In this document: positions 42,425 through 51,887 of the stretch, piece after piece | Numbering within the stretch: position 1 is the stretch's first letter | Layout: the number at the start of each line of letters is the position of its first letter | NCBI RefSeq assembly: GCF_003722335.1 | Contig: NZ_CP026100.1 | Location: forward strand, 930,001 to 994,000 | Origin: Caulobacter flavus | GTDB taxonomy: Bacteria; Pseudomonadota; Alphaproteobacteria; Caulobacterales; Caulobacteraceae | DNA: 64,000 nt | Direction of reading: 5' to 3' | Program-made: the position numbers and the translations under genes | Notes under the pieces: model-generated | Databases searched by the model: none | Told to the model about the DNA's origin: nothing | Seen by the model: the letters and a program-made list of their open reading frames with translations, nothing else

Positions 42425-43963
42425 ATGACCCTGGCGATTGGCGAAGGCGAGATCCTCATTGGCCTGGGCGAAGGGCCGGTGACGCAGCGGCTGGACCGCT
42501 CCAACCGCCACGGCGTGGTCGCCGGCGCGACCGGCACCGGCAAGACGGTGACGCTGCAGGTCATGGCCCAGGCCTTCGCCGACGCGGGCGTGCCGGTGTT
42601 CGCCGCCGACGTGAAGGGCGACCTGTCGGGCGTGGCCGCGCCGGGAACGCCGAACGAGAAGATGCTGGCCCGCGCCACGTCGATGGACATCACCCTGACC
42701 CCCGCCGCGCCGCCGACCATCTTCTGGGACCTGTTCGGCGAGAAGGGTCACCCGATCCGCACGACCATCTCGGAGATGGGCCCGCTGCTGCTGTCGCGGC
42801 TGCTGGAGCTGAACGACGTGCAGGAGGGGGTGCTGACCGTCACCTTCCACGTCGCCGACCAGGACGGCCTGCTGCTGCTGGACTTGAAGGATCTTCAGGC
42901 GGCGCTGAAGTACGTGGCCGACAACGCCGGCGAGATCGGCACCCAGTACGGCAACGTCTCGGCCGCCACGGTCGGGGCGATCCAGCGCAAGCTGCTGACC
43001 CTGCAGACCCAGGGCGCCGAGCACTTCTTCGGCGAACCGGCCCTGAACCTCTCCGACATCATGCGCACCGACGTGGCCGGGCGCGGCTATGTCAACGTGC
43101 TGGCGGCCGACCGCCTGATCCAGTCGCCCAAGCTCTATTCGACCTTCCTGCTGTGGCTGCTGTCGGAGCTGTTCGAGGAACTGCCCGAGGTGGGCGACCC
43201 GGAGAAGCCCAAGCTGGTGTTCTTCTTCGACGAGGCGCACCTGCTGTTCAACGACGCGCCCAAGCCCTTGCTTGAGAAGATCGAGCAGGTGGTTCGCCTG
43301 ATCCGCTCCAAGGGCGTGGGCATCTATTTCGTCACCCAGAACCCGGCCGACATTCCCGACGCCGTGCTGGGCCAGCTGGGCGCGCGCGTGCAGCACGCCC
43401 TGCGCGCCTACACGCCCGCCGACCAGAAGGGGCTGAAGGCCGCCGCCCAGTCGTTCCGGGTGAACCCCGCCTTCGACACCGCCGAGACCATCCAGGCCCT
43501 GGGCGTGGGCGAGGCCCTGGTCTCGGTGCTCGACGCCAAGGGCGCGCCCTGCGTGGTGCAGAAGACCCTGATCCGCCCGCCGGCCTCGCGCCTGGGCCCG
43601 CTGACGCCTGAGGAACGCGCCGCCGCCATCGCCAAGAGCCCGGTGGCCGGCCTCTACGACACCGCCCAGGACCGCGCCTCGGCCTACGAGACGCTGCAGG
43701 GCCGCGCCGCCCAGGCCCAGAAGGACGCGGCCGCCGCCGCATCCGCCGCCGAGGCCGAACGCCAGCGCGCCGCCGAGGAGAAGGTGCGCGAGCGCGAACG
43801 GGCCCGCGAGGAACGCGAAGACGCCCGCGCCTCGCGGCCGCGCGCCTCCAGCCGCCAGGGCATGGCCGAGACCTTCGCCAAGTCGCTGCTGCGCACCGTG
43901 GCCAGCCAGGCCGGGCGCGAGATCATGCGCGGGCTGCTGGGGGGGCTGAGCAGACGGCGGTAG
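42425..43963 (+). CDS. HerA-like ATPase, DUF853 (YjgR) family
   Basis: 512 residues. Walker [12 protein letters not shown] is near residue 35 and Walker [13 protein letters not shown] near 265, with [10 protein letters not shown] after it. [18 protein letters not shown] and the [17 protein letters not shown] segment match DUF853/YjgR proteins. The C-terminal 100 residues form an Ala/Glu/Arg-rich coiled coil. HerA-like enzymes are hexameric DNA translocases; the role of this family is not settled. I start at ATG 42425 with GAAGGGAAG upstream; the frame opens at a TTG two codons earlier. It is not accompanied by a nuclease, so it does not look like a HerA-based defence pair. Confidence 0.9.
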   Translation: MTLAIGEGEILIGLGEGPVTQRLDRSNRHGVVAGATGTGKTVTLQVMAQAFADAGVPVFAADVKGDLSGVAAPGTPNEKMLARATSMDITLTPAAPPTIFWDLFGEKGHPIRTTISEMGPLLLSRLLELNDVQEGVLTVTFHVADQDGLLLLDLKDLQAALKYVADNAGEIGTQYGNVSAATVGAIQRKLLTLQTQGAEHFFGEPALNLSDIMRTDVAGRGYVNVLAADRLIQSPKLYSTFLLWLLSELFEELPEVGDPEKPKLVFFFDEAHLLFNDAPKPLLEKIEQVVRLIRSKGVGIYFVTQNPADIPDAVLGQLGARVQHALRAYTPADQKGLKAAAQSFRVNPAFDTAETIQALGVGEALVSVLDAKGAPCVVQKTLIRPPASRLGPLTPEERAAAIAKSPVAGLYDTAQDRASAYETLQGRAAQAQKDAAAAASAAEAERQRAAEEKVRERERAREEREDARASRPRASSRQGMAETFAKSLLRTVASQAGREIMRGLLGGLSRRR

Positions 43964-44010
43964 GAACCTCCCCTCTGGAGAGATGGTGGCGCGCACGTCC
44001 CCCCCTTCCT

Positions 44011-44146
44011 CCCGTCATTCCCGCCCTTGTGGCGGGAAACCCTGGGTCAGCCTGCACGGGACGCGCAAGCGGCGCGCACGGCGCGCCGCCCCCTCCGCAC
44101 CTGCGGCGGAAAGAGGGGTTCCCGCCACAAGGGCGGGAATGACGGG
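44011..44146. repeat. Inverted-repeat element, 28-bp perfect arms
   Basis: The arm at 44011-44038 is the exact reverse complement of 44119-44146. Each arm starts or ends with CCCGTCATTCCCGCC and holds its own palindrome CCCGCC..GGCGGG. The 80-bp centre is G/C-rich. It lies between convergent genes and is of the same general type as the element at 28276, but with a different sequence. Confidence 0.9.
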
Positions 44147-44184
44147 ATGGGTTGAAACGCCGCAGCCCCGCTTCGCGGGAAAGT

Positions 44185-46509
44185 CTATGGCCGCCCCCGC
44201 ACCGCCTCGGCCAGCGCCCGGTGCAGTTGCTCGATCCGGAAAGGCTTGCGCAGCACGGGCCAGGGCAGGTCTTCGAGGGCGGCGGCCAGGCGGTCGCCGG
44301 CGTAGCCGGTGGTCAGCAGGACGGCGGTGTCCGGCGTGCGCTCCGAGACGATGCGGCCCAGCTCCACGCCGCTGACGCCTCCGGGCATCACCAGGTCCGA
44401 CAGCAGCACGTCGAAGGCCGGCTCGGCGTCGAGGCGGGCCAGGGCGGCGCGGCCATGCTCGGCGGTGACCACCACGCAGCCCAGTTCCGACAGCGCCCCT
44501 TCGGTGATGGCCCGGACGCTGGCGTCGTCCTCGACCAGCAGCACCCGCACGCCGGAGAGGTCCGCGATCGGCTCGTCCTGCGCCCGCTCGGCGACGATCC
44601 CGTCGTCGGCGGCTGCCGGCAGGTGCAGGCTGACCGTCGTGCCCTGATCTTCCTGGCTGTCGATGGTCACGGCCCCGCCGCACTGGCGCACAAAGCCGTA
44701 GACCTGGGCCAGGCCCAGGCCAGTGCCCTTGCCGACCTCCTTGGTGGTGAAGAACGGCTCGAACACCCGGCCCAGCACCTCGGGCGACATGCCGTGGCCG
44801 GTGTCGGACACCGCCACGCGCACATAGTTGCCGGCGGGAGCCTCGCCCGCCTGCCCGGCCGCCAGCCGCTCGGCCGAGACCTCGACGGTGATGGTTCCGT
44901 GGTCGGGCGTGGCGTCGACGGCGTTGACGACCAGGTTGAGCAGGGCCGCCTCGAACTGGGCGGCGTCGACGCGGCTTGAGCCGGCGTCGCGATCGGCGCG
45001 GACCACCAGGCTCTTGGCGTCGCCGACGGCCCGGCGGACCAGGGGCTCGACCTGCAGGATAAGGCCTGCGATGTCGACGACCTCGAGCTTCAGCTCCTGG
45101 CTGCGCGAGAAGGCCAGCAGCTGGCGGGTCAGGCGCTCGCCGCGCTGGCCCGCGGCCAGGGCCGCCTCGCCCAGGCGCTTCACCCGGGCCACGTCGTCGG
45201 GGCGCTTGAGGATCATGTCGAGCCCGCCGACCATCACGGTCAGCAGGTTGTTGAAGTCGTGGGCCACCCCGCCGGTCAGCCTGCCCACCGTCTCCAGCCG
45301 CTGGGACTGGGCCAGGGCGGCCTCGGTCTTGGCGCGCTCGGCGATGCTGGCCTCGAGGGCGGCGGTGCGCTCGACGACGCGAGCCTCCAGTTCCAGGGTC
45401 GTCTCGACCACCTCGGTGTTGTCGAAGCAGCTGCCGATATAGCCTTGGAACTGGCCGTAGGCGTCGTGGCGCGGGGCGCCGGCGCTGCTGATCCAGCGCC
45501 AGGCGCCGTCGGCGCGGCGCAGGCGGAAGGCGGCGCGGAACGAGCGGCGCTGCGCCATGGCGGCTGCCGCCTCCGCCTCGGCGGCGACCAAGTCGTCGGG
45601 ATGGACGCCCGCGGCCCAGCCACGTCCCAGCTCCTCGTCCATGCCCCGGCCGGTGAACTTCAGCCAAGCGTCGTTGAACCAGATGCAGGCCCCGTCGGCG
45701 TCGGAGATCCAGATCATCACCGGGGCGGCGTTGGCCACGCCCCGGAACTGCTCCTCGCTGGTGCGCAGGGCGGCGGCGGCCTGCCGCTCGCGCGTCACGT
45801 CGCGAAAGGTCACCGCCAGGCCCTCGGTGATGCGCACGCCGCTGGAACGCACCCAGTGCTCCTCGCCGTCGATCACCCGCCGCACCTCCAGGTCGTCGGG
45901 ACCGCCCTCGTCGAGCAGGCGGCTCAGGCGCTCGATCATCTGCTGGCCGGTCTCGTCGCGGAACACGTCGCGCACCCGCCGGCCGATCAGGGTGGACACC
46001 CCGCGCGGCCGCATCGCCTGGGCGGCGGGGTTGGCGTAGGTCCAGCGGAAGTCGGCGACCTGGCCGCCGCGCCGCAGGGGTTCGAGGATCACGAAGGCGT
46101 CGAGCGAGGCGTCCTGGGCGATGCGAAACCGCTCCTCGGCGGCCAGGCCGCTGCGCACGGCCAGCCGCAGGGCGGCGACGAACAGCACGATCAGGGCGCC
46201 GCTCAGCGCGAAGGTCGCCAGCTGGGCGGCCTGGGCGGTATCCAGCGGGCCGCTCATCCACAGCAGCCGCACCAGCAGCGCGCTGGCCAGCACCGAGGCC
46301 AGGCCCGCCCACAGCCCGCCGACCAGGGCGGCCAGCATGACGGCGACGAAGAACGGCGGGAAGTTGCTGGGATGGTCGGTCAGGCTGGCCGCGCCGATAC
46401 GGGCGGCGACGGCAAGGCCCACGGCCACGCCGGCCAGGCAGAACCTGAGGATCGGGCGGTCGACCGACGACGCGAACCGGATCGTCGCCCGACTGAGAAA
46501 CTGGCCCAT
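44185..46509 (-). CDS. Hybrid sensor histidine kinase with PAS domains and receiver
   Basis: 774 residues. Four or so hydrophobic helices (about 20-118) form an integral-membrane sensor. Two PAS-type domains follow (about 125-250 and 255-380; VMIWISDADGACIWFNDAWLKF). HisKA carries GGVAHDFNNLL (His near 418). HATPase shows NLVVNAVDA, DTGHGM, FEPFFTTKEVGKGTGLGLAQVYG. The C-terminal receiver has LLVEDD, VLLSDLVMPGG (Asp near 705), LLTTGYAG and RKPF. This is the 'HWE/PAS hybrid' style kinase common in this group, which usually passes phosphate to a phosphotransfer protein. The gene is alone; no partner regulator is adjacent. Confidence 0.92.
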   Translation of the reverse strand: MGQFLSRATIRFASSVDRPILRFCLAGVAVGLAVAARIGAASLTDHPSNFPPFFVAVMLAALVGGLWAGLASVLASALLVRLLWMSGPLDTAQAAQLATFALSGALIVLFVAALRLAVRSGLAAEERFRIAQDASLDAFVILEPLRRGGQVADFRWTYANPAAQAMRPRGVSTLIGRRVRDVFRDETGQQMIERLSRLLDEGGPDDLEVRRVIDGEEHWVRSSGVRITEGLAVTFRDVTRERQAAAALRTSEEQFRGVANAAPVMIWISDADGACIWFNDAWLKFTGRGMDEELGRGWAAGVHPDDLVAAEAEAAAAMAQRRSFRAAFRLRRADGAWRWISSAGAPRHDAYGQFQGYIGSCFDNTEVVETTLELEARVVERTAALEASIAERAKTEAALAQSQRLETVGRLTGGVAHDFNNLLTVMVGGLDMILKRPDDVARVKRLGEAALAAGQRGERLTRQLLAFSRSQELKLEVVDIAGLILQVEPLVRRAVGDAKSLVVRADRDAGSSRVDAAQFEAALLNLVVNAVDATPDHGTITVEVSAERLAAGQAGEAPAGNYVRVAVSDTGHGMSPEVLGRVFEPFFTTKEVGKGTGLGLAQVYGFVRQCGGAVTIDSQEDQGTTVSLHLPAAADDGIVAERAQDEPIADLSGVRVLLVEDDASVRAITEGALSELGCVVVTAEHGRAALARLDAEPAFDVLLSDLVMPGGVSGVELGRIVSERTPDTAVLLTTGYAGDRLAAALEDLPWPVLRKPFRIEQLHRALAEAVRGRP

Positions 46510-46592
46510 TACGCTAGCCCCGCGTCACCAAACGCACCCCCGCCGGCGACGCCTTGCTAACGCGGGCGCACGGCAGAGGTTCCCGCGCGCGG

Positions 46593-49001
46593 TCAGGCTG
46601 CGCCGCGGGCTTCGGTCTCGAGCTGGGCCGCCGCGGCGGCGCGGGCCAGGGTCCAGGCCGACAGGCTGTCGATCGGACCCGGCCGGCCGATGGCGTAGCC
46701 CTGCAGCTCGGCGCAGGACTCGCCGCGCAGGAAGTCGATCTGCTCCTGGGTCTCGACGCCCTCGGCCACGACCGGGATCTCCAGGCTGCGGCCCAGGCCC
46801 AGCACGGCGCGCACGATGACGGTGGCGCGGTCGTGACGGTGGATGTTCTCGACGAAGCTCTTGTCGATCTTGATCTTGTCGAACGGGAACGACTGCAGGG
46901 TCGACAGCGACGAGAAGCCGGTGCCGAAGTCGTCCATGGCGATGCGCACGCCCAGGGCCTTCAGGCGGCGCAGGTTGTCGAGCGCGCGCTGGTAGTCCTT
47001 GAACAGGGCGCTTTCGGTGATCTCCAGCTCCAGGCGCGAGGGCGACAGGCCCGTGGCGATCAGCACCTCGTGCACCAGGGTGGGCAGGTTGGGCTGGTTC
47101 AGCTGCAGCGGCGACAGGTTGACGGCGATGCGCAGCGGGCGGTCCCAGCTGGCGGCGTCGGCGCAGGCGCGGCGCAGGACCCATTCGCCCAGCTGGGTGA
47201 TCAGGCCGTTCTCCTCGGCCACGGGGATGAACTCCAGCGGCGGGACCATGCCGCGCACCGGGTGCTTCCAGCGGACCAGGGCCTCGAAGCCGCAGACCTC
47301 GCCGTCGGCGGCGCGGGCCAGCGGCTGGTAGAACACCACCAGTTCCTCGTCGGTGATCGCCTGGCGCAGCTCGCGCGCCAGGGTGCGGCGTTCACGGATG
47401 GTCTCGTCCATCTCGCGCTTGAAGAAGCGATAGACGCCGCGGCCGCTTTCCTTGGCGCGATAGAGCGCCATGTCGGCGTTGGCCAGCAGGGCCTCGGCGG
47501 TGCGGCCGTCGTCGGGGAACAGCGAGACGCCAAGGCTGGCGCCCATGGCCAGGTCCTGACCTTCGTAGACGGCCGGCGTCGACAGCTGTTCCAGCACGCG
47601 GCCGGCCAGTTCGGCGGCGGCGGCGGGCTGATCGCCGGCGGCGATCTGCACCAGGATGAATTCGTCGCCGCCCAGGCGCGCGGCGAAGGACGGGGCGGTG
47701 ACCGAGTCCTGCAGGCGGCGCGCGGCCTCGACCAGCAGGGCGTCGCCCGCCAGGTGGCCGTGCAGGTCGTTGGCTTCCTTGAAGTGGTCCAGATCGATGC
47801 AGATCAGCGACAGGGTCTCGCCGGAAGCCTCGACGCGCTCCAGGGCCGCGGCCAGGCGGGCCTGCAGCGAGTTGCGGTTCGGCAGGCCTGTGAGGCCGTC
47901 GTGTTCGGCCAGGTAGCGGATCTTCTCCTCGGCCGAGCGCCGCTCGCGCAGGTCGCGGATGGCCAGAACGGTCAGGCCCGAGGTCTCGGTGCGGGCGCCG
48001 TCGTCCATCAGCCGCGAGAACACCTCGACCGGGATGGCGCGGCCGCCGGCGACGGGCTGGAGCAGGCCTTCGCGACGCACGCCCTCGCGGGCGGCTTCCT
48101 TGCCGTCGAAGGTCAGCATGGCATTGTAGAGCGGCTTGCCGACCAGTTCGCCCAGCGGGGCGCCGGCCAGTTCGGCGAAGGCGGCGTTGGCGTCGTTGAT
48201 GCGGCCGTCCTGGACCACGACGATGCCTTCGTAGGCGGCGTTGGCCAGGCGGCGGATGCGGTCGAGCGCCGAGCGGCTGGTCGACGACTCGATGGTCACC
48301 GCGCCTAGGCCGCCCAGGATGATCAGGCCGGTGATGGCGGTGACCGCCAGGGTCAGCATGGCGCCCGACAGCAGTTGCTCGGGCACGACGACGTTGATGT
48401 CGGGCTGGATGGTGACCGCGCCCATGCCGGTGAAGTGCAGGCCGCAGACGCCCAGCGTCAGCACCGTGCCGCCGATCAGTTGCTTGGTCAGCGAGCGGGC
48501 GCGGCCGGCGATGACCAGGGCGACGGCCGAGAACGAGACGCCGATGATGACCGAGGCGGCGACGGTGGCCTGCTCCCAGAGCACGTAGCCCTGGGTCACG
48601 AAGGCCGACATGCCGGTGTAGTGCATCGCGCCGATGCCCAGGCCCAGCAGCAGGCCGCCGGCGCAGTCGTTGGTGCGGGTGCGCTCGGCCGAGGCCACGG
48701 CGAAGCCGGCGGCCATGAACAGCACGGCGATCATCAGCGACAGCAGGGTGCCGGCCGGGCTGTAGCCGGTCTTCAGACCGGGGTCGTAGGCGACCATGGC
48801 GATGAAGTGGGTGGCCCAGACGCCCGAGCCGGCGACAAGGCCGGTCAGCAGCAGCCAGGCGCCGCGGACCAGGCCGCGCGCGCCGCGCAGGCGTGAGAAG
48901 AGCCGGAACGCCGTGAAACAGGCGGCGAAGCAGACGAGGCCAGCGACAAGCACGAGCCTGAAGTCATGCTGCCCCGTCAGGCAGGTCAGAACCTTCAGCA
49001 A
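46593..49001 (-). CDS. MHYT-PAS-GGDEF-EAL c-di-GMP turnover protein
   Basis: 802 residues. The membrane MHYT domain (about 5-240) has its three repeated motifs WATHFIAM, MHYTGMSAF and LHFTGMGAV, which may bind copper and sense O2, CO or NO. A PAS domain (230-335), GGDEF (RLGGDEFILV near 442, intact) and EAL (GFEALVRW near 575, EITES, DDFGTGFSS, EGVE, intact) follow, so it can both make and break c-di-GMP. The frame starts at GTG 49031, but GGGGGA at 49009-49014 is spaced for the TTG at 49001, which gives the usual MHYT start 'MLKVLTC'. Confidence 0.92.
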   Translation of the reverse strand: MLKVLTCLTGQHDFRLVLVAGLVCFAACFTAFRLFSRLRGARGLVRGAWLLLTGLVAGSGVWATHFIAMVAYDPGLKTGYSPAGTLLSLMIAVLFMAAGFAVASAERTRTNDCAGGLLLGLGIGAMHYTGMSAFVTQGYVLWEQATVAASVIIGVSFSAVALVIAGRARSLTKQLIGGTVLTLGVCGLHFTGMGAVTIQPDINVVVPEQLLSGAMLTLAVTAITGLIILGGLGAVTIESSTSRSALDRIRRLANAAYEGIVVVQDGRINDANAAFAELAGAPLGELVGKPLYNAMLTFDGKEAAREGVRREGLLQPVAGGRAIPVEVFSRLMDDGARTETSGLTVLAIRDLRERRSAEEKIRYLAEHDGLTGLPNRNSLQARLAAALERVEASGETLSLICIDLDHFKEANDLHGHLAGDALLVEAARRLQDSVTAPSFAARLGGDEFILVQIAAGDQPAAAAELAGRVLEQLSTPAVYEGQDLAMGASLGVSLFPDDGRTAEALLANADMALYRAKESGRGVYRFFKREMDETIRERRTLARELRQAITDEELVVFYQPLARAADGEVCGFEALVRWKHPVRGMVPPLEFIPVAEENGLITQLGEWVLRRACADAASWDRPLRIAVNLSPLQLNQPNLPTLVHEVLIATGLSPSRLELEITESALFKDYQRALDNLRRLKALGVRIAMDDFGTGFSSLSTLQSFPFDKIKIDKSFVENIHRHDRATVIVRAVLGLGRSLEIPVVAEGVETQEQIDFLRGESCAELQGYAIGRPGPIDSLSAWTLARAAAAAQLETEARGAA

Positions 49002-49170
49002 AGGCGTTCCCCCAGAATGGTACGGCGCCACTCTGTGCGGAAAGATACAAAAAAATGGTTTCTATTGCGCGGCCAGGTAGTCACAGGCGCGGCCCATCGC
49101 CGCACTTCGTGGTGAATCAGGCCTTAAGACATCGAAAGCCTGAAACAGCGCCGCGCCTGCTTTTGAATTC

Positions 49171-49794
49171 CTAGAAGAAGCGCTCGCCGATACGGACTGT
49201 GTCGCCAGGCGCGACCTGGGTCGACGGCGTCAGGCTCATCTTGGTCTCTTTCTCTTCGCCGAGACGCTTGATGTAGACCTTGTTCTTGTCGGCCCGGTAG
49301 GTGTAGCCGCCGGCGGTGGCCACCGCGTTCTGCACCGTCAGGCCCGAGGTGTAGGGATAGGTGCCCGGCTTGCTGACCTCGCCCAGTATGTAGAACGGGC
49401 GGAAGTTCAGCACTTCGGCGCTGACGCGCGGCTGCTTGAGATAGCCGTTGCGCAGGGCGGTCTCGACCGTCTCCTGGAACTGACGGACGCTGAGGCCGGC
49501 GGCCTTGACCTCGCCCAGCAGCGGCAGCGACACCAGGCCCGAGCCGGTGACATAGAACTCGCCCGACAGGGTGGGCTCGCCAAAGACGGTGACGCGGACC
49601 TTGTCGCCCGAACCGAGCTGGTAGTCGGGGTCGGCGGGGGTGGCGGGAGCCGCCGTGGAAGGCGCGGCCTGTTGCGGCGCAGCAGCGGCGGGAGGGGCCG
49701 CCGGCGCAGGATCCTGGGCATGGGCGATCGGCGCCGTCGCGCCGAGGGCCAGGCAGATCGAAGCCGCCCGAATAAAGCGTCGAACGGTAATCAT
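49171..49794 (-). CDS. wza: Wza-like polysaccharide export protein
   Basis: 207 residues. Signal peptide about 1-27 (CLALGATAPIAHAQD) is followed by an Ala/Pro linker. The poly_export domain YQLGSGDKVRVTVFGEPTLSGEFYV and a SLBB domain FYILGEVSKPGTYPYTSGLTVQNAVATAGGYT follow. It forms the periplasmic/outer-membrane channel for capsule or exopolysaccharide. There is no lipobox Cys and only one SLBB, so it is shorter than E. coli Wza. Start ATG 49794 begins the signal peptide; eight more codons are open upstream. It lies in the capsule locus with pssY, wzy-like and wzc-like genes. Confidence 0.88.
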   Translation of the reverse strand: MITVRRFIRAASICLALGATAPIAHAQDPAPAAPPAAAAPQQAAPSTAAPATPADPDYQLGSGDKVRVTVFGEPTLSGEFYVTGSGLVSLPLLGEVKAAGLSVRQFQETVETALRNGYLKQPRVSAEVLNFRPFYILGEVSKPGTYPYTSGLTVQNAVATAGGYTYRADKNKVYIKRLGEEKETKMSLTPSTQVAPGDTVRIGERFF

Positions 49795-49861
49795 TCTCGT
49801 CACGTCTCTCGGCTGCATCCCTCTCAGGTCTCATCGCATGGAGGCCCGGGCCTCACAAGCT

Positions 49862-50659
49862 TCACACCGGAACAGGACGTCGTTTTCGCGCCTGCAGCAT
49901 GGCCGGCGCGCCCTCGCCCACGCGGACTGCGGTCAGAACGCCCGTCGCATAGGCTCCGGTGTCGACATTGATCCGGTCACGGCCCAGGAAAGGCTCCTCG
50001 TCGGGCGTGTGGCCGTGCACCACGACCATGCCCAGGCCGTGCGGCTGGTGCAGGAAATCGCCACGGATCCACAGCAGGTCCTGCGGGTCCTGCTCGGCCA
50101 GCGAACGGCCCGGCCGCACGCCGGCGTGGACGAACAGATAGTCGCCGTAGGCCGCGGTCAGCTCCAGCTGCCGCAGGAAGGTCAGGTGGCGCAGGGGCAG
50201 GTTGCGCTGGAACTGCTCCTGAGCCGCGCGCCAGGCCTCGGGGTCGCGCCCCACGGGCCGCGCCACGCCATACGAAGCCAGGGTCTCGCCGCCGCCGAAC
50301 TCGGCCCAGACCGGACCGCCCTCGGGGTTGTCGAGAAACTGCAGCAGGGTCTGCTCGTGATTGCCCATCAGGGCCCGGACCTCGAAGCCGGACGACCCGC
50401 CCGAGGCGGCCTTCAGGGCGGCGATGCGGTCGATCACCCCGGCCGAGTCCGGACCGCGATCCACGTAGTCGCCGACGAACACGATGACTGGCCGGTCCTG
50501 CCGGCCCAGGGCGGCGAAGTCGGCCGCCACCACGTCGAGCAGCTGGTCGAGCAGGTCGAGACGGCCGTGAACGTCGCCGACGCCGTAAACCACTCGGCCG
50601 TCGGCGGAGGCCGCCTCGGACTTGGATCGGGACTTGGGACGCAGGAAGCCGAAGACCAT
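49862..50659 (-). CDS. Serine/threonine-type metallophosphoesterase
   Basis: 265 residues. Calcineurin-like phosphatase motifs are all present: GVGDVHGRLDLL, VFVGDYVDRGPDS, LMGNHEQTL, and VVHGHT with a later NVDTGAY. It is therefore an active-looking PPP-type phosphatase of the ApaH/PrpA kind. ATG 50659 (MVFGFLRPK) is a better start than the 29 codons upstream. It lies between the wza-like gene and hvyA. It could act on a phosphorylated capsule protein such as the Wzc-like kinase, but that is only inference from position. Confidence 0.88.
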   Translation of the reverse strand: MVFGFLRPKSRSKSEAASADGRVVYGVGDVHGRLDLLDQLLDVVAADFAALGRQDRPVIVFVGDYVDRGPDSAGVIDRIAALKAASGGSSGFEVRALMGNHEQTLLQFLDNPEGGPVWAEFGGGETLASYGVARPVGRDPEAWRAAQEQFQRNLPLRHLTFLRQLELTAAYGDYLFVHAGVRPGRSLAEQDPQDLLWIRGDFLHQPHGLGMVVVHGHTPDEEPFLGRDRINVDTGAYATGVLTAVRVGEGAPAMLQARKRRPVPV

Positions 50660-50916
50660 GGACCTGATGACGATGGAGGAGGACGAAACGGGTCGATCGC
50701 CAAAATGCCTTACGTGCAAGGCCCCTTCAACCGTCACCGCGCGCATTTACGATAAATAAACCGAAATTCTCGATAGCAATTTAACCTTGAATATTCATTG
50801 GCGATTACCAATAACATCAAATAAACCAGATTGATTAGACGTTAAAACACCAAGCATTTTGACCTCGAATTCAATGGATATCCCGATGATGAGCTCACGA
50901 ACTTCGCGAGCCCGTC
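50660..50916. promoter_or_regulatory. A/T-rich promoter region of hvyA and the phosphatase
   Basis: 257 bp between two divergent genes, with an unusually A/T-rich core at 50748-50880. TTAACC at 50781-50786 looks like a CtrA half-site, but no second TTAA at the standard 7-bp spacing was found. CtrA control of hvyA is known in C. crescentus; for this sequence it is only a suggestion. Confidence 0.45.
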
Positions 50917-51804
50917 ATGAAGATCACCGCCTTTCTCGGAACCGCCGCCGCCAGCCTGGGGCTGATGGCCGCCGCCGGCCCTGCCCTCGCCGCGCCGGCG
51001 CCGGCGTTCATGCCGCTGGGCGCGCCCGCGGCCGCCCCGCCCGGGTTCACCGACCTGTGCCAGCGCGATCTGGAAAGCTGCGGCGCGGCCCAGCACGAGA
51101 TCGCCGCCCTCACCGGCCAATTGACCGGCCCGGCGCCGCAGCCGGGCCTGGCCACCTCGTCGACCTCGACCGCCTGGTCGGGCGGTCGACGCCTGACCTT
51201 CGCCGCCCAGGCAATCGCTCTCGAAACCGAGATCGCGGCCGAGGACGAGGTCGCGGCCCTGACGGTGGAGACCCTCCAGCCTCTGCGCCTGGACGCCGAC
51301 TTCGCCCTGGTCTCGCCGGTACAGGCCCTGGCCGCGGCGCTGTCGCCGACGCCGTTCGCCGCTCCGGCCCGCCCGGCAATCAACCTGGCCTCGGCCCCGG
51401 GCGAACCGCCGCGCCTGTCCCGCGACCAGATGAAGCTGCTCAACGACGTCAATCGCCGGGTCAACCGCGAGGTCCAGAAGGCCGAAGACTTCGATCTCTA
51501 CGGCATGATCGAGTATTGGAGCCTGCCGCGCGTGATCGACGGCAAGATGTACGGCGATTGCGAGGATTACGCCCTGGAGAAGCGCCGCCGGCTGATCGAG
51601 GCCGGCGTTCCGGCCGCCGCCCTGTCGATGGCCGTGGCGGTCACCGCGCGCGGCGAGAGCCACGCGGTGCTGGTGGTGGCCATGGAACAGGGCGACTGGG
51701 TGCTCGACAACCTGACCCCCTGGGCCACGCCGTGGAGCGAGCTGAACTATCGCTGGATCGAGCGCCAGGCGCCCGGCTCGGCCGCCTGGGTGACGATCGG
51801 CTGA
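50917..51804 (+). CDS. hvyA: HvyA-like transglutaminase-family cysteine protease (BTLCP), capsule regulator
   Basis: 295 residues. Signal peptide about 1-26 (ends GPALAAPAPAF) and a low-complexity Ala/Pro/Thr middle region precede the BTLCP domain. The catalytic triad is visible: GDCEDYAL (Cys215), ESHAVLVV (His249) and LDNLTPW (Asp264). In C. crescentus, HvyA (CCNA_00167 as I recall) stops capsule formation in swarmer cells and sits beside the same genes, so I transfer the name on sequence type plus neighbourhood. It acts in the periplasm. It is the only plus-strand gene among the minus-strand capsule genes and has its own terminator. Confidence 0.85.
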   Translation: MKITAFLGTAAASLGLMAAAGPALAAPAPAFMPLGAPAAAPPGFTDLCQRDLESCGAAQHEIAALTGQLTGPAPQPGLATSSTSTAWSGGRRLTFAAQAIALETEIAAEDEVAALTVETLQPLRLDADFALVSPVQALAAALSPTPFAAPARPAINLASAPGEPPRLSRDQMKLLNDVNRRVNREVQKAEDFDLYGMIEYWSLPRVIDGKMYGDCEDYALEKRRRLIEAGVPAAALSMAVAVTARGESHAVLVVAMEQGDWVLDNLTPWATPWSELNYRWIERQAPGSAAWVTIG

Positions 51805-51828
51805 TCCCGAGACGTCGGATCAAAGACA

Positions 51829-51863
51829 AAGGCCTCGCTTCCGAACAGAAGCGAGGCCTTTTT
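51829..51863. terminator. Terminator between hvyA and pssY
   Basis: AAGGCCTCGCTT (51829-51840), an 8-nt loop and AAGCGAGGCCTT (51849-51860), then TTTTT. Perfect 12-bp stem, 24 bp after the hvyA stop and 25 bp before the pssY stop. Confidence 0.93.
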
Positions 51864-51887
51864 CCGTATTCGAACAGTATTGCCCGC

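Noticed and set aside
42425..43963. HerA-type defence pair
   Set aside because: The ATPase is of the DUF853/YjgR housekeeping-like type and has no nuclease or SIR2 partner next to it.
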